Origin: Proteromonas lacertae
Lineage: Eukaryota; Sar; Bigyra; Opalinata; Proteromonadidae
Assembly (NCBI GenBank): GCA_002245135.1
Contig: NGBS01000010.1
Location: 141,140-205,139, forward strand
Direction: 5' to 3'
Length of the DNA stretch: 64,000 bases
The notes below the pieces were generated by a model. That model worked only from the letters and a program-made list of their open reading frames with translations. It was not told where the DNA came from and made no database searches. Positions 42,701 through 53,100 of this stretch are shown piece by piece. The stretch's first letter is position 1. The number at the start of each line of letters is the position of its first letter. Position numbers and translations under genes: made by a program.

Positions 42701-43538
42701 TAGTTTTATAACTTATATTGACGATATAGAGAGTGGTATCAATTATTATATAAGAATAAGATGTCATAATAGTGTTGGTTACAGTGATTATAGTGAAAGT
42801 TATCCTAATACAATAATAGCTTATAATAAACCATCCAAACCAATGAATTTATATATGAATACAACATCTGATAGTATAATAACTGTTAGTTTTGATAAAG
42901 CATTATCTAATGGAGGTGATGTGTTATTATATTATCGAATTGAATGGTCAAATAAGAAAGATTTCCATCCAATCATTGGAAGTGATAAAATAATTGATGA
43001 TGGTAGTAATACATATCATTATTTAATGAAGAATTTAGATGTAAATAAATATTACTATGTTCGAGTAGTTAGTATTAATAAAGAAGGTGAAAGTAGTTAT
43101 TCAACAATAAGAAATAGTTTAAAACCTCATTTGTGTGTTCCAGGTAAACCAATAATAAAATTATTAGAAAAAGTGAATAAGAATACAATTCATATTCGAA
43201 TATCAGGTCCAAATTTACCTTATCATGAGATAGAATGTGGTAATAGTGATAATAAAGTAGAATCTTGTGGTTGTAATAGTAAAAATGAAATAGTGAATAT
43301 ATGTAATGGTGGTTCTAGAATATTATTTAATCGAATATATTTGAGTGATAAACCATCTTTTGAAAATGTTCGAGAATTTGATAGAGAAGTAATAACAAAT
43401 AGTGAATATAGTGATGTGTATATAGAGAATGTGTTAAGTGGAAAATATTATTTGAAAGTGTCTTGTCATAATTCAATAGGAGGATCAAAATCAAATGATA
43501 AAGATGAGAATAATAATAAATTGGAAATAAAAATATAA
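6781..43538 (+). CDS. Giant secreted FN3/PA14/filamin-type protein (~12,200 aa)
   Basis: One gene of 36.76 kb. The first ~22 residues are a signal peptide (hydrophobic LILIPSLLFILVQC), and an in-frame 30-nt intron at 6854-6883 (GTATAA to ATAG) follows directly; no other intron is evident. The frame is broken at ~9484, ~9950 and ~27,805, each repaired by a one-base change, so four open stretches (6781-9498, to 9971, to 27820, to 43538) read as one protein. Domains: tandem ~85-residue modules and FN3 (residues 1-1800); three PA14 domains (about 1875, 3010, 4105) alternating with filamin-like repeats; then FN3 domains to the end, many holding nested modules. NxS/T sites are abundant. No C-terminal membrane span is seen, so secretion or a cell-surface matrix/adhesin role is inferred, not shown. 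Confidence 0.85.
7150..8360 (+). repeat. Tandem copies of the ~85-residue module
   Basis: About four degenerate copies of the module follow one another between the first FN3 half-domains of the giant protein. Each copy shows a GxFxLxF-like strand, a helix of the AxxLxxxLxxL type, a V-x-V strand and a WxITF-like core (seen here as WEITY, WMITF, WTIFY and WSVTF). Confidence 0.6.
12433..12850 (+). other. PA14 domain 1 of the giant protein
   Basis: About 140 residues opening GGLLGKYYNN, with the PA14 hallmarks VEWQGRLKPP, a YLTCDDKCRLFIDN core and KLEWSSS near the end. PA14 is a beta-barrel often found in adhesins and glycan-binding or glycan-processing proteins. Confidence 0.85.
12950..14215 (+). 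other. Filamin-like repeats, one with a nested module
   Basis: Three Ig/filamin-like repeats follow PA14 domain 1, with motifs such as FIIQAFDQTGN, NGKYEVTYNLTIVGEYTVYV and NNGSYELSFSIKEVGPYRL. In the third, a complete module (RGTFTLTFYNKTT to FIWIITYLDHFG, about 13,790-14,100) sits between the filamin N-terminal strands and its closing GLYSIQIYYHG strand. Confidence 0.65.
15841..16320 (+). other. PA14 domain 2 of the giant protein
   Basis: Opens GGLLSYYYGS and contains VRWEGYIIAPEDDIYTLTFE, a LMIYINNTVVL strand and AKLYWNSS, closing with IIPSDYLYY. It is slightly longer than domain 1 because of an insert near its start. Confidence 0.85.
19129..19545 (+). other. PA14 domain 3 of the giant protein
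   Basis: Opens RGGLIGNYYDN and contains IKWNGYIQTPFSEDYVF, KADDGVEVTFNN and AEIHLYWRS, closing with IIPSNRLF. It marks the border between the PA14/filamin third and the FN3-rich remainder. Confidence 0.85.
35985..36350 (+). other. Polybasic then acidic low-complexity linker
   Basis: Interrupts the FN3/module array of the giant protein. It starts with KKKKDQK, then has an Arg cluster (ESRTRRSRRLYR, about 36,064-36,100), followed by ~60 residues rich in D, E and T with repeated TEDD/TDE elements. It resembles an exposed hinge with possible dibasic protease sites. Confidence 0.7.
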
Positions 43539-43545
43539 TTTGTTT

Positions 43546-43566
43546 TATATATATATATATATATAC
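43546..43566. repeat. TA dinucleotide run
   Basis: About ten TA units starting 8 bp after the stop codon of the giant gene. Confidence 0.85.
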
Positions 43567-44027
43567 TATTTTTTTGTAGATTTGTAATTCATACCTTATA
43601 AATTAATTAATTTCTTAGATATTGCATATATGAGATATTCTCATGAATAAAATAATAAAATTTATATTCAATTATCATTTATACAACTAAAAAATATCAT
43701 TCGAAAATTATGTAACGACTATATTTTTAGAATTACAAATTTGCATTTCTAATAAATCGCTAATTAGATTATTTTATTATTAGATATACAAATATATATT
43801 ATATGGCATATCATAAGCAATCGATTGATGTAGTTAGATTTGATTTTTGTTTCATAATCAAAGATGATTTAGATTGTTGCCTGAAATGAGATATTGATAT
43901 AATTGAGATGGGTATATACCCTAGTAAGTATATATAAATTATAGTTAGCTAAAGTCAATTCGTTTTGTATCAAGAGTACATTATAATACTCTGTATTAAG
44001 TGTATTAATACTATATTTATAGAAACA

Positions 44028-44114
44028 ATGAATCAACGCATAGTATACTTCAAAGAAATTCCTAACCAGTATACTGAGAAGGAATTTGACAACATTCTCT
44101 TTAATGAGCAATAA
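44028..44114 (+). CDS. Very short ORF, possibly a gene fragment
   Basis: 28 codons (ATG 44028 to TAA 44112) reading MNQRIVYFKEIPNQYTEKEF and onward. Codon use is richer in G/C and more protein-like than the surrounding DNA, and the pattern (V-Y-F-x-x-I-P followed by T-E-x-E-F) recalls the first strand and helix of an RRM domain. No continuation was found on either side. It could be a relic exon, a microprotein or chance. Confidence 0.15.
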   Translation: MNQRIVYFKEIPNQYTEKEFDNILFNEQ

Positions 44115-44730
44115 TTCAAAGACATATTAGAGATTGCAGTAGATATAAGTATATTATATATATTATATATATTTTAAATATCATTTAACATAATTTATGT
44201 GTTTCTGGGATAAGTTAATAATGTCAAAAAAATTCATTTAGCATTTACAATGTATATCAATACTTATTTAGAAATATTGTAAGTAAATTAAATATATTAT
44301 GTATATATAGCTATATGATAGTTCCATTTTGTTTAGATTCTACAACTAAATCTACTTAATTAACACACTTTTCTATCTTATTTTCTTTCTAAAGATATCA
44401 ATTAACAAATACTTTTGTACTAGCTGGTAAAAGTGAAATTAATTCATCGCCTAAAAGAAATATAAAACAAAATACCTATTTCATTTAGAAATTTAGTCGT
44501 TACATTATTCATTTTTCTCTCCTTTTTCATAAAATATACTATGAATGCGAAGTTTATCTTTCATTTTGTTATATATGCACTGCAATCTATTGATTTAAAA
44601 CAAAAACAAACATTACATAATTTGATTAAAAAGCTATAAATAACAGATTAAAAACCATATCATGTCAAAATAAACTATACTTATTTTTCATTTATCTATA
44701 AAATTACAACCCAAAACAACAACTGCACGA

Positions 44731-44782
44731 GAAAAACGAAAAATTCGATATATAAAATTCGATATATACGGGTTTGACTGTA
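44731..44782 (-). mobile_element. Lone terminal-repeat-like end of a pogo/mariner-type element
   Basis: On the minus strand the sequence begins TA, then CAGTCAAACCCGTATAT, then two copies of a 14-bp unit containing TTCGATATATA. DNA transposons of the Tc1/mariner-pogo superfamily often have ends of the form TA-CAGT(C/T)-AACCC followed by A/T-rich CGA-containing repeats. The element body would lie to the left. I found no matching inverted copy or transposase in the window, so this is a solo remnant at best. Confidence 0.3.
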
Positions 44783-44914
44783 CTTTTATTAACTTAACTC
44801 TGTTATATTAAATGTAGAAGTGAAACATTATTATTTCCTATTTTTTTATTCATTATGACTTATTCTCACTTTAAATTCAATCTAAATCTCAATAAATATT
44901 AATAATATATACCA

Positions 44915-45233
44915 CAAATTAGTTTTAGTAATCACTTCTGCATAATTCAGTGGGAAATAATTTCTTTGTTGACAAAAGGGACAAATCAATAACTTACTTC
45001 TAAAATCAATTCTTTAAAACACAACCACAACTTGCTCCTTTGCATCTGATGGGTTGATAAGGTAATATAGCAGGCATGTCTTCTAGAATCTTAAATGGTG
45101 AGTATCTAGCAATACATAAATAACAAATAGATAAATACAAACAATTAGATGGTACATGAATTATTCTTACTTCTATCTTAGTTGAAGGCCATATTCCCCA
45201 CAAAAAACGAAGTCCGTCCTTATCTTCAGTTGA
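44915..45233 (-). pseudogene. SEC23: SEC23 N-terminal fragment (broken)
   Basis: Matches the N-terminus of the COPII coat subunit Sec23. It reads EDKDGLRFLWGIWPSTKIEV, then after a 33-nt intron with good GT/AG ends CLYSPFK, then LPYQPIRCKGASCGCVL, and in another frame [13 protein letters not shown] and [11 protein letters not shown]. All four zinc-finger cysteines (C-x4-C and C-x2-C) are still visible. A TAA lies directly upstream of EDKDG, several codons are missing with a frameshift after GCVL, and nothing Sec23-like follows after ~110 codons. The retained intron points to a DNA-level duplication or decay and not to a retrocopy. Confidence 0.7.
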
Positions 45234-45392
45234 TTATGTGTCATCAATGTTCATTCAAATTTTTATACCAGATTTTTTTCATATAACAATATACTTACAG
45301 AGAAAAAAAGGATTTTAAATTAATACAATTAATACAAATGTATTAAGTGTATTTGTTTCAAATTTTCAAATTCTTCATTAATCGGAAAATAA

Positions 45393-47000
45393 ATGGATTT
45401 GAAATGTGGAATAGATTTAGGATCAAACTATTTAGTGTCTTCATATTTTCGAGATAGTTGTATTGTTTTAGAAAATGAGTTGAGTAAAAGAAAGACTCCA
45501 GTAGGTTTAGTATATAAAGACATGCATTTACTGCTTGGTGATACAGGTAAATCAAGTGAAAGACGAAATTATAATATGAGCTTTTATAATATAAGCGATC
45601 TATACAGTTGTGTTTTTACCGAAAAATATAAAGAAAATCACCCTAAAATTGAGTTGGACAAATATATAAAACACGAAAATAATCAATTTGAATACATAGG
45701 AATAAAGATGTTGAAAGAAGAAGAAGTCTACCCTGAAACAGTATTGCTAATACTAATAAATAATATTCAAAAACAAATAAAGATGAAAAACAAAAATAAA
45801 TCTCTCAGTTGTACATTTGCAGTTCCTCCGATTTATAATGAAAAAGAAGTAAGATATTTATATGGTTTGTTTAAAGAGATGAAAATCAGTTGTAATAACA
45901 TAATATCTACTTCATTATGTGAAGCATTATCCTATGGATATGAAAATAATATAAAATATAAAGATAATGATAAAGAATATGTGATGATAGTTGATTGTGG
46001 TTATTTATACTCTTCAATAAGCTGTATAGAATACCAGAAAAATAGGTTGAGAATGGTGTATGAAGAGAGTTATATGTATAGAGCAGGTGAAAAAGAAGAT
46101 TTTCATTTGTTAGAAATATTAAATGAAAAAATAAAAAAGAGTGAAGAATTTAAGAATATAGATATTTATTCATCTTCAAATTATTATTTAAAATGTAAAG
46201 AATCAATAATCAAAAACAAAGAAAAACTATCTGCAACTGGTGCTGATACTGTAAGTATAGAAATATCTGATTTATATAAAGATGAAGATTTTAGTACAAC
46301 TCTTAGTGTAGAAGAAATAAATAATAAATTAAGAGAAAAGAATATAATCAGTTGTTCTTTAGCAACTATGATATTTCGTGGTTTTAAAGAATATGAAAGA
46401 AAATGTAAAGATTTTAACATTAAGCAATTTCAAATAGTTATTCAAGGAGGAACTTGTAGAATTCCATTTATACAAGAATCAATCAATGGAATATTGGAAG
46501 GAAAAGGTGTAAAACCAAGTGTAATAAATCAAACTCTAAATCTGGATGAGAGTGTAGCAAATGGATGTTCTTATTATGAATTAATAAAAAGTAAAACATG
46601 GAGATATGAAATAGAAGAGTTTAATCCAAATAGCATTACTAATAAAGATAAAAAACATAAAAATAAGCAATGCAGTAGAGATATAAAATTAGATAAATCA
46701 ATTGAACTGAGTGTTGAAGAAATTAATCATATAAAAGAAATAGTAGATCAAGCAAATAATATGATAAATAAATCAAAGGAAATAGATTTACTGTTGATGA
46801 AGAAAAACGAATATGAAGCAGAATTATATAGTATTCAGAATAATGTAAAAGGTACAGACATATCATCTGAAGAAAAAGAGAATATATTAAAGGATGTTAA
46901 TAGGTTACTTAACGAATTGAAAGAATTGAAAGTAGTTCCAGGAATGAATATGGATTTTGAAAGTAAAATTAACGAAATTAAACATAAATTTCTTAAATAG
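45393..47000 (+). CDS. Divergent Hsp70-superfamily protein
   Basis: Single exon, 535 residues. The actin-like ATPase fold of the Hsp70/Hsp110 group is recognisable: CGIDLGSNYLVSS near the N-terminus (phosphate-1), FAVPPIYNEKEV (compare the VPAYF segment), ALSYGYE, IVDCGYLYSSIS (degenerate phosphate-2, normally DLGGGT), GGTCRIPFIQ (adenosine motif) and NLDESVANGCSYY. The usual substrate-binding beta domain is missing; after residue ~410 only a charged helical tail of ~120 residues remains. Loss of glycines in phosphate-2 suggests weak or absent ATP hydrolysis, closer to Hsp110-type or non-canonical members. It is cytosolic by default, with no signal peptide and no ER-retention tail. A co-chaperone or nucleotide-exchange role is an inference. 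Confidence 0.75.
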   Translation: MDLKCGIDLGSNYLVSSYFRDSCIVLENELSKRKTPVGLVYKDMHLLLGDTGKSSERRNYNMSFYNISDLYSCVFTEKYKENHPKIELDKYIKHENNQFEYIGIKMLKEEEVYPETVLLILINNIQKQIKMKNKNKSLSCTFAVPPIYNEKEVRYLYGLFKEMKISCNNIISTSLCEALSYGYENNIKYKDNDKEYVMIVDCGYLYSSISCIEYQKNRLRMVYEESYMYRAGEKEDFHLLEILNEKIKKSEEFKNIDIYSSSNYYLKCKESIIKNKEKLSATGADTVSIEISDLYKDEDFSTTLSVEEINNKLREKNIISCSLATMIFRGFKEYERKCKDFNIKQFQIVIQGGTCRIPFIQESINGILEGKGVKPSVINQTLNLDESVANGCSYYELIKSKTWRYEIEEFNPNSITNKDKKHKNKQCSRDIKLDKSIELSVEEINHIKEIVDQANNMINKSKEIDLLLMKKNEYEAELYSIQNNVKGTDISSEEKENILKDVNRLLNELKELKVVPGMNMDFESKINEIKHKFLK

Positions 47001-47124
47001 TTATGTCTTTATAGTTTTTTCCATTAACTGTGATTAAATTACATACTTATATTCATAATAAATACAAAAAACAACTATTATTTCTATTACTAACACAAAA
47101 TATTCTTATTATTACTATTTCATT

Positions 47125-48381
47125 CTACGCTTCTGTAACAATTCTTAATTGAGGTCTTTTCTTTGCAGGAATAGGTTCTTTTGGCGCAATTGGTATACTA
47201 CTGGAACTAATGGATTCACTCTCTCTAATCATATCAATTTTAGTAGAAGTTGTAGAAGAAGTTATACTCTTCTTAAATTTCAAAGGTTCATGCTTCATTA
47301 GTTTTTTCTTCTCTTCATTATATCTATTTCTTAAAATAGCTGTCACTTTACTAGACATTGACATATCAATTGCAGTAAAACCATTCTTATCTGTCAATGA
47401 AACTAAAGCTCCTTCATTTATTAATGTTTTTATAATTTCATAATTATCAGTTCTAACAGCAAACATTAAAGCAGTCATATCATCTTCATTTTGAATATTC
47501 ACATCCATATCATTGTCATACATTGCTAATAATTTCAACACAACTGAATTTAACCTATTAAAACAAGCTATCATTAAGGGAGTTTCAATTTTATCATTCT
47601 TTAGATATATATCAGCTCCATTTTCTATTAGATATAATGCAATGTCTGGTTGTCCACTTTGACATGCTATTAATAAAGGAGTATTTCCATCAGCTGTCAT
47701 CATATCAATATTATCTTTTGTTAATAACAATTTCAAAATTTCTAAATGACCAAATTTTATTGATAAATATAATGGATGGATAATAATATATTCATTATTT
47801 ATTATTTCATCTTTATTATTTACACATGATAATAATAAATTGAATATATTTATATTACCGTTTATACATGAAGCTTCTATTGGTGTTAAATCGAAAAAAC
47901 AATTAAGGGCTTGACAATATATATGACCACTTTTAATAATTACATTAGCTTTCTTTTCTATTAGTTTTTGAGCCATTATTTCTAATCCTTCTAAACAACA
48001 ATATAACAACGCAGTGCAACCATCATCATTTACTGCATTTGGGTCTGCATTATGTTCTAAAAGATATTGACCAATTTCTTCCTAATAAATAGAAAATACA
48101 CAGTTACATACATTTTTATATTGACATGCTAAAATAAGAGGTGTATTATTCAACAGAGATCTTTGATCTACAAAAGTGCCGTTTTCTATACTCTCCTAAA
48201 TATTGGAGTTAACATAAAGAAATACTTTCAGCATATTTAAATTACCTGATTTAACAGCATTAGCTAAAGGTTTTGGTCTAACTGGTCTTTTTATTTCTTT
48301 TTTCTTATTTTTCTTGACCTCTTTTTTCGGTATTAATTCTGGTTCTATTAAATCATCGATTCTGCTATTCTGACATCCCAT
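47125..48381 (-). CDS. Ankyrin-repeat protein with lipidation N-terminus
   Basis: Three exons with two 30-nt introns (48196-48225, 48082-48111), giving ~398 residues. I chose the ATG at 48381, two codons inside the longest frame, because it gives MGCQNS, a classic N-myristoylation site (Gly2, Ser6) with a palmitoylatable Cys3. A Lys/Pro-rich linker follows, then about seven ankyrin repeats (for example TPLILACQYKN, GNTPLLIACQSGQPDIALYL and MTALMFAVRTDNYEIIKTLI), and a Ser/Thr/Lys-rich tail ending LRIVTEA. It is probably a membrane-anchored protein-interaction scaffold. It converges with the Hsp70-like gene (124 bp) and lies 121 bp downstream of the end of the CSA gene. Confidence 0.8.
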
Positions 48382-48502
48382 AAACACAAATTCTTAAATC
48401 AAACCGTTTCACAAAAAAAATCAAACTAAACATTCAAGCTTATATATCTATTTTACATTTATTTAATCACATATATCGATTTTATGAATTTAAATCTTCT
48501 CA

Positions 48503-49804
48503 TTAATCTTCTTCTTCTTTTTTTTCTTCTTCTTCTTCTGTATCATCTTCATCATTTAACTTTGGAGACCATTTCAAAATCATATTATCAAATGCAGAAG
48601 AATATCTATTCAATAATAAAAAACAAACATTATAAATACATTTCACAATGATTTTGCCTTACTGCAATAGAATTAACAGATCCCATATGTCCTTTCAACT
48701 GTATTTCATCATTTGGATTATTCAAATTAATAATTCTAATAATAGAATGACTTCCAATCACTATATAATCATCATTATCATAATTATTAATCATATCTAA
48801 TGGTATTCCATAATATTCCTGAATAACACTATCAATTACAACTTTTGGATAAATTATATCAATTCTATTTCCACTGTATAAATCCCATTTATGTATTTCT
48901 GTTCCAGTATTATTAATACTATATAATATATGTCCATCAGTTGATATTAGTATTTTATTAATGGATGAACTGTGAGATTTGTTATTCGTTTTTAATATTC
49001 TTTGATTATATCCTTCATCACGCTTATAGAATGATTTATCTAATGGTGTGTATAAATGTTGGTTAAATATATATAATTGACTTATATTTCCTGGTTTTCT
49101 AATATCCCACACTCTAATGGTACAATCTTCACCAGCTGTACAAATGATGTTTGGATTTATAGGTGACCAAGATTGGCATCTCAAACATCTCTCATGACCA
49201 ACGAATTGTCTAAATTTTCTGCTAATTCGAACATCTACAAGATCTAATACCTTATCATCAGTTATTACTATTTAAAAAAAAAATGAATTAATATGTGATA
49301 TATATACCACTAATCAGTGAATTATTGGGTATATTACCAAATTTCACATCTAATATTGGATGATAGAATTTAATTTCTTCAGCTACAGCAAATTCATTTG
49401 TATCCCATATTTTTAAAGTTTTATCTGATGAGCCTGTTACGAACATACCAGTATCAACATGATACCAGTCTATTGAAGAAATCCATCCTTTCACTTTTGT
49501 TTTCTTTGATTTAACAATACATTTTTTGGGATAATTTACATCAAATAATGACATACCTGAATTTGAATAACCACACAATAGACTATTCACTAAATAAGAT
49601 TATATAATACTATTGGTTATCTGTATAATCCAAATTAATCACTTTTGCATCATCACTAAATGGTTTTTTAAACATCACACCTGTAAATTCCAATTTTCTA
49701 AATTCTTTGGAGAAATAGTATTTGTATGCTCTATTTTTAATATACACACCATAATACTGCTGATATTCCTCATATGTAGACTTAAAATTCAATAGATGAA
49801 GCAT
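48503..49804 (-). CDS. ERCC8: DNA excision repair protein ERCC8/CSA-like WD40 protein
   Basis: Substrate receptor of the CUL4-DDB1 ubiquitin ligase in transcription-coupled repair. Introns at 49583-49610 (28 nt), 49268-49307 (40) and 48606-48639 (34) leave 399 residues, close to the human 396. Matching segments include YLLCGYSNSGMSLFDV, the strongly CSA-like VDTGMFVTGSSDKTLKIWDT, WSPINPNIICTAGEDCTIRV, ISTDGHILYS, a LKGHMGSVNSIAV blade and a final SSAFDNMILKWSPKL followed by an acidic tail, as in CSA. Seven blades are likely. Other DDB1-associated WD40 proteins are less likely given the colinear match. Confidence 0.8.
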
Positions 49805-50147
49805 AAAAATGATTTTAAATAAGTGTTAAACTTGGGGAGAATCCAAGCCTACTTAACATTGTATTAATTTTTGAGCTCATTTATAGTTAAACAAAAGAAA
49901 TGATATGATTATTTATAGTATGTTACAAAAATACATACAGCTATGGTTGAATCAATCATTTGAAATGAAAAACATGTGTTTTTAGTATTATCAAGATCTG
50001 AGTTTTGAGATTTCTTTCAAATTCTTTTTTTTATATCTAGATATATAATGAATTTAGGTAGTCATATACGATCTATATATAAATGTTCGTATAACTACGT
50101 GCATATATATATTTTTTAGTGTTTCTAGATCAGTTGTTTCACCAATT
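49805..50147. promoter_or_regulatory. Divergent intergenic region, CSA and presequence protease
   Basis: 343 bp between two divergent start codons, A/T-rich. It has several TATA-like stretches (for example near 50037-50050 and 50105-50115) and no motif I can assign to a factor. Confidence 0.35.
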
Positions 50148-53100
50148 ATGAAGAGAGGAATAACTACATCAAATTTATTACCTCATCAAATCGCTAGACA
50201 GATGTATTTTATTTTGGTATATTATTTGAATAGTTATTCAAAGAAAACACTAAGAGGAGTTAATAGATTACCCATCCCGATAAATGTAGATGAAAAAATA
50301 AGTGGGTTTTGTTGTAAAGCTATAAAGAACGTTCCAGAATTAAATATGACAGCATATCATTTCATTCATGAAGAAACCAAAGCAGAATACATCCATATCG
50401 ATACACCTGACATAACTAATTTTTTTAGTGTAGTATTTAGAACACCTCCAATTAATTCAACTGGTTTAACTCACATACTAGAACATTTAGTTTTATCAGG
50501 TTCAAAAAACTATACCGTAGGAGGTGATGTATTTACATTAATGCGTAAAAATAGTGTGAATACATATATGAATGCTTCTACCTACTGTGATAGAACTGCT
50601 TATCCATTTGCAACATCTGTACCAATTGATTTTGCTAATTTAATGGCAATCTATTGTGATGCTGTTTTTCATCCCAATTTAAACCCAATAGATTTTGCTC
50701 AAGAAGGTTATAGATATTCATTAGTCGACAATAAGAACCCACAAAGTGATTTTCAAATAACAGGTATAGTATTTAATGAAATGAAAGAATATTTATATCA
50801 TCCTGAGAATTTCATTGAATCAAAATTAGCTCAAAAATTATACCAGAAAACACCGTATGCTTTTACCTTTGGTGGTGATCCAGATCAAATACCTGAACTA
50901 ACATTACAAACACTCAAAGATTACTGGAAATCACATTATCATCCAAGTAATTGTTTATTCTATACATCAGGAGATATATCACCATTATTTCATATGAAGT
51001 ATTTAGGCGAGTATATATTACCTTCATTTAAATTCAACCCTGAATCATATAAAATATCCATCAATCGTGTGAAAAGATGGAGAAACGAAAGGACTGAGTG
51101 GATGTCTTGTCCACTAGATCCATTGTTAGTTGATAGAGAAAGAGAATTACAATTCTGTAGAGCATCTTTGACTAATGATGCTTCTGATCAATATAGTTGT
51201 AATATAATGCATTTATTATCATTATTATTATTACAAGGACCTAATACACCGTTTTATAAAACTCTAGTTGAAACAAACAAAGTGAAAGATATAGCTAATA
51301 ACAGTGGTGCAAATGATGACTTTTTAGAATCATCCTTTCGTATATTTTTGACAGGAATAACAGAGAAACAATTGCAAGATGTAGAAAATACAATAAAATT
51401 AACTTTAAAAAAGGTGGTAAAGAGAGGATTTAATCCTCAACAAATAGAAAGTGCATTAAATCGAATAGAATTAGATTCTAGAACAATTCAGTCATTTAAT
51501 GAAAATATTTATTCACAAATGTCAAAATTTTGGACTTATCGATTAGATATATTCAGCCCATTACAGCAGTTTGAAATATTGAATAGAATAAGAGAAGATT
51601 TAAAGAAACCTCATAATAAACTATTAAATAAATATATTTATTGTGAATTATTACAGAATAATCATACTTTGAATCTTACAATGGTTCCTGATGATAATTA
51701 TTATAACCAAATAGTATATATATATATATATAGTTTATTATTATTATTATTATTATATAAATAGAACAGTGGTGAAATAAAGAAATGTAAAAAAGTTAGA
51801 TTATTATCATCACCTGACAAAATAAAGAAATGTATAGAGATAAATGAAAAGATAGAAAGCAGACACAAAATACCCCCAAGACGAGAGTTATTGCCAAGAT
51901 TAAACTTATCAGATATATCAACAACAGAATGTCCAAGAGATAAACTAACAAAGAAATCAATAACAGTAAAAAATGTAAATATACCATTGAATATTATACA
52001 TACACAAACCAACAGTATTGACTATATTAAGTATATAATTAATTGTAATGCTTTACCTAAAGATTTATATTTATATTTACCATTATATTGTCAAGCACTT
52101 GGTGCAATGGGAACAAAGGATGTTCCATATGACAAATATTCAGTTTTACAGGATTTATACTGTAGTGGTTATATACATGATCCATTTGTTCGATTTAATT
52201 TAGATGATAATGATAAATACAATCTATCTGTATTATTCAGTACAAGTTGTTTATCAAAGAATATACAACCAGCAATGGAGAATTACCAAAAGTTGATTGA
52301 AAAACCATCATTTGATAATTTACAGAGGTTGAAATTCTTAGTTGATTCATCAGTAATTGCATTAAGTAATTCAATATCAGATACATCTGATCAATATACA
52401 TTCTCCTATTGTGCATCAAAATTTGGTGATCAATATCAACTGAAAGAACAATTAGATGGATTTAGTCAAGTGAAATTTACAAGAGAGTTATCATGTTGTT
52501 CCTCCTCAGATGAAAAGAATTTGAAGAAGATTCGTGATAAGTTATATGAAATACATCATCATATATTCAATTCTCAAGATATTGAATTATTATGTGTTAA
52601 TAATAATAACCAAAATGATGATCAGAATATAGCTAAATGTATGACTGATTTATTCTCAAATTTACCAATGAAAACCAAAGTAGATCATTTTTTAACGAAT
52701 CAAAATAAAGAAATAAAATATACAAATACTTTCTTTGGTCATAATCGTCCAGTTTGTACAACTGTTCGAAATATGCAATGTGTTTCAAGATCCAATCCTA
52801 ATTATATAATCTTATCATTATTAGGTGAAATAGTGAATAGTAATTATTTACATAGTGAAATTCGAGAGAATCAAGGTGCTTATGGTACTTCTTGTGGTAT
52901 TAGAGATGGATTATGGTGTATGAGCTCTATGTCTGACCCATCTCCTTTATTATCAATCCAGAAGTATGAATCAGCAATGAAATGGATTAGTGAAGGTAAA
53001 TTTAATCAAGAAGATATGAATGATGCCAAATTAGTATTGATAGGAACAATCGATCAACAATATGTGCCACAATATAAAGGATTGAGAGAATTATTATTCT

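Larger units (their letters stand above)
43539..44914. other. Gene-poor intergenic region
   Basis: About 1.4 kb with a TA run just after the giant gene's stop, a very short possible ORF at 44028, and a transposon-like terminal repeat near 44731-44782. I see no convincing full gene on either strand and no tRNA-like structure. Confidence 0.5.

Noticed and set aside
27909-43538. A separate 5,209-residue gene starting at ATG 27909
   Set aside because: The frame is coding-like for over 30 codons upstream of this ATG, there is no signal peptide, and the FN3/module array continues without a gap from the preceding frame.
43869-44111. An 80-residue minus-strand ORF in the gene-poor region
   Set aside because: Composition is that of random A/T-rich DNA, with no motif, no intron-joined extension and no similarity I recognise.
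44915-45233. A functional SEC23 gene with more introns
   Set aside because: The frame change after GCVL lacks a GT-AG intron of plausible size, conserved codons are missing there, and no Sec23 trunk domain follows downstream on the minus strand.
48196-48225. An 18-nt intron starting GTTAAC in the ankyrin gene
   Set aside because: The same acceptor with a GTATTT donor 12 bases upstream gives a 30-nt intron that fits the donor rule and length of all others, and keeps the frame.
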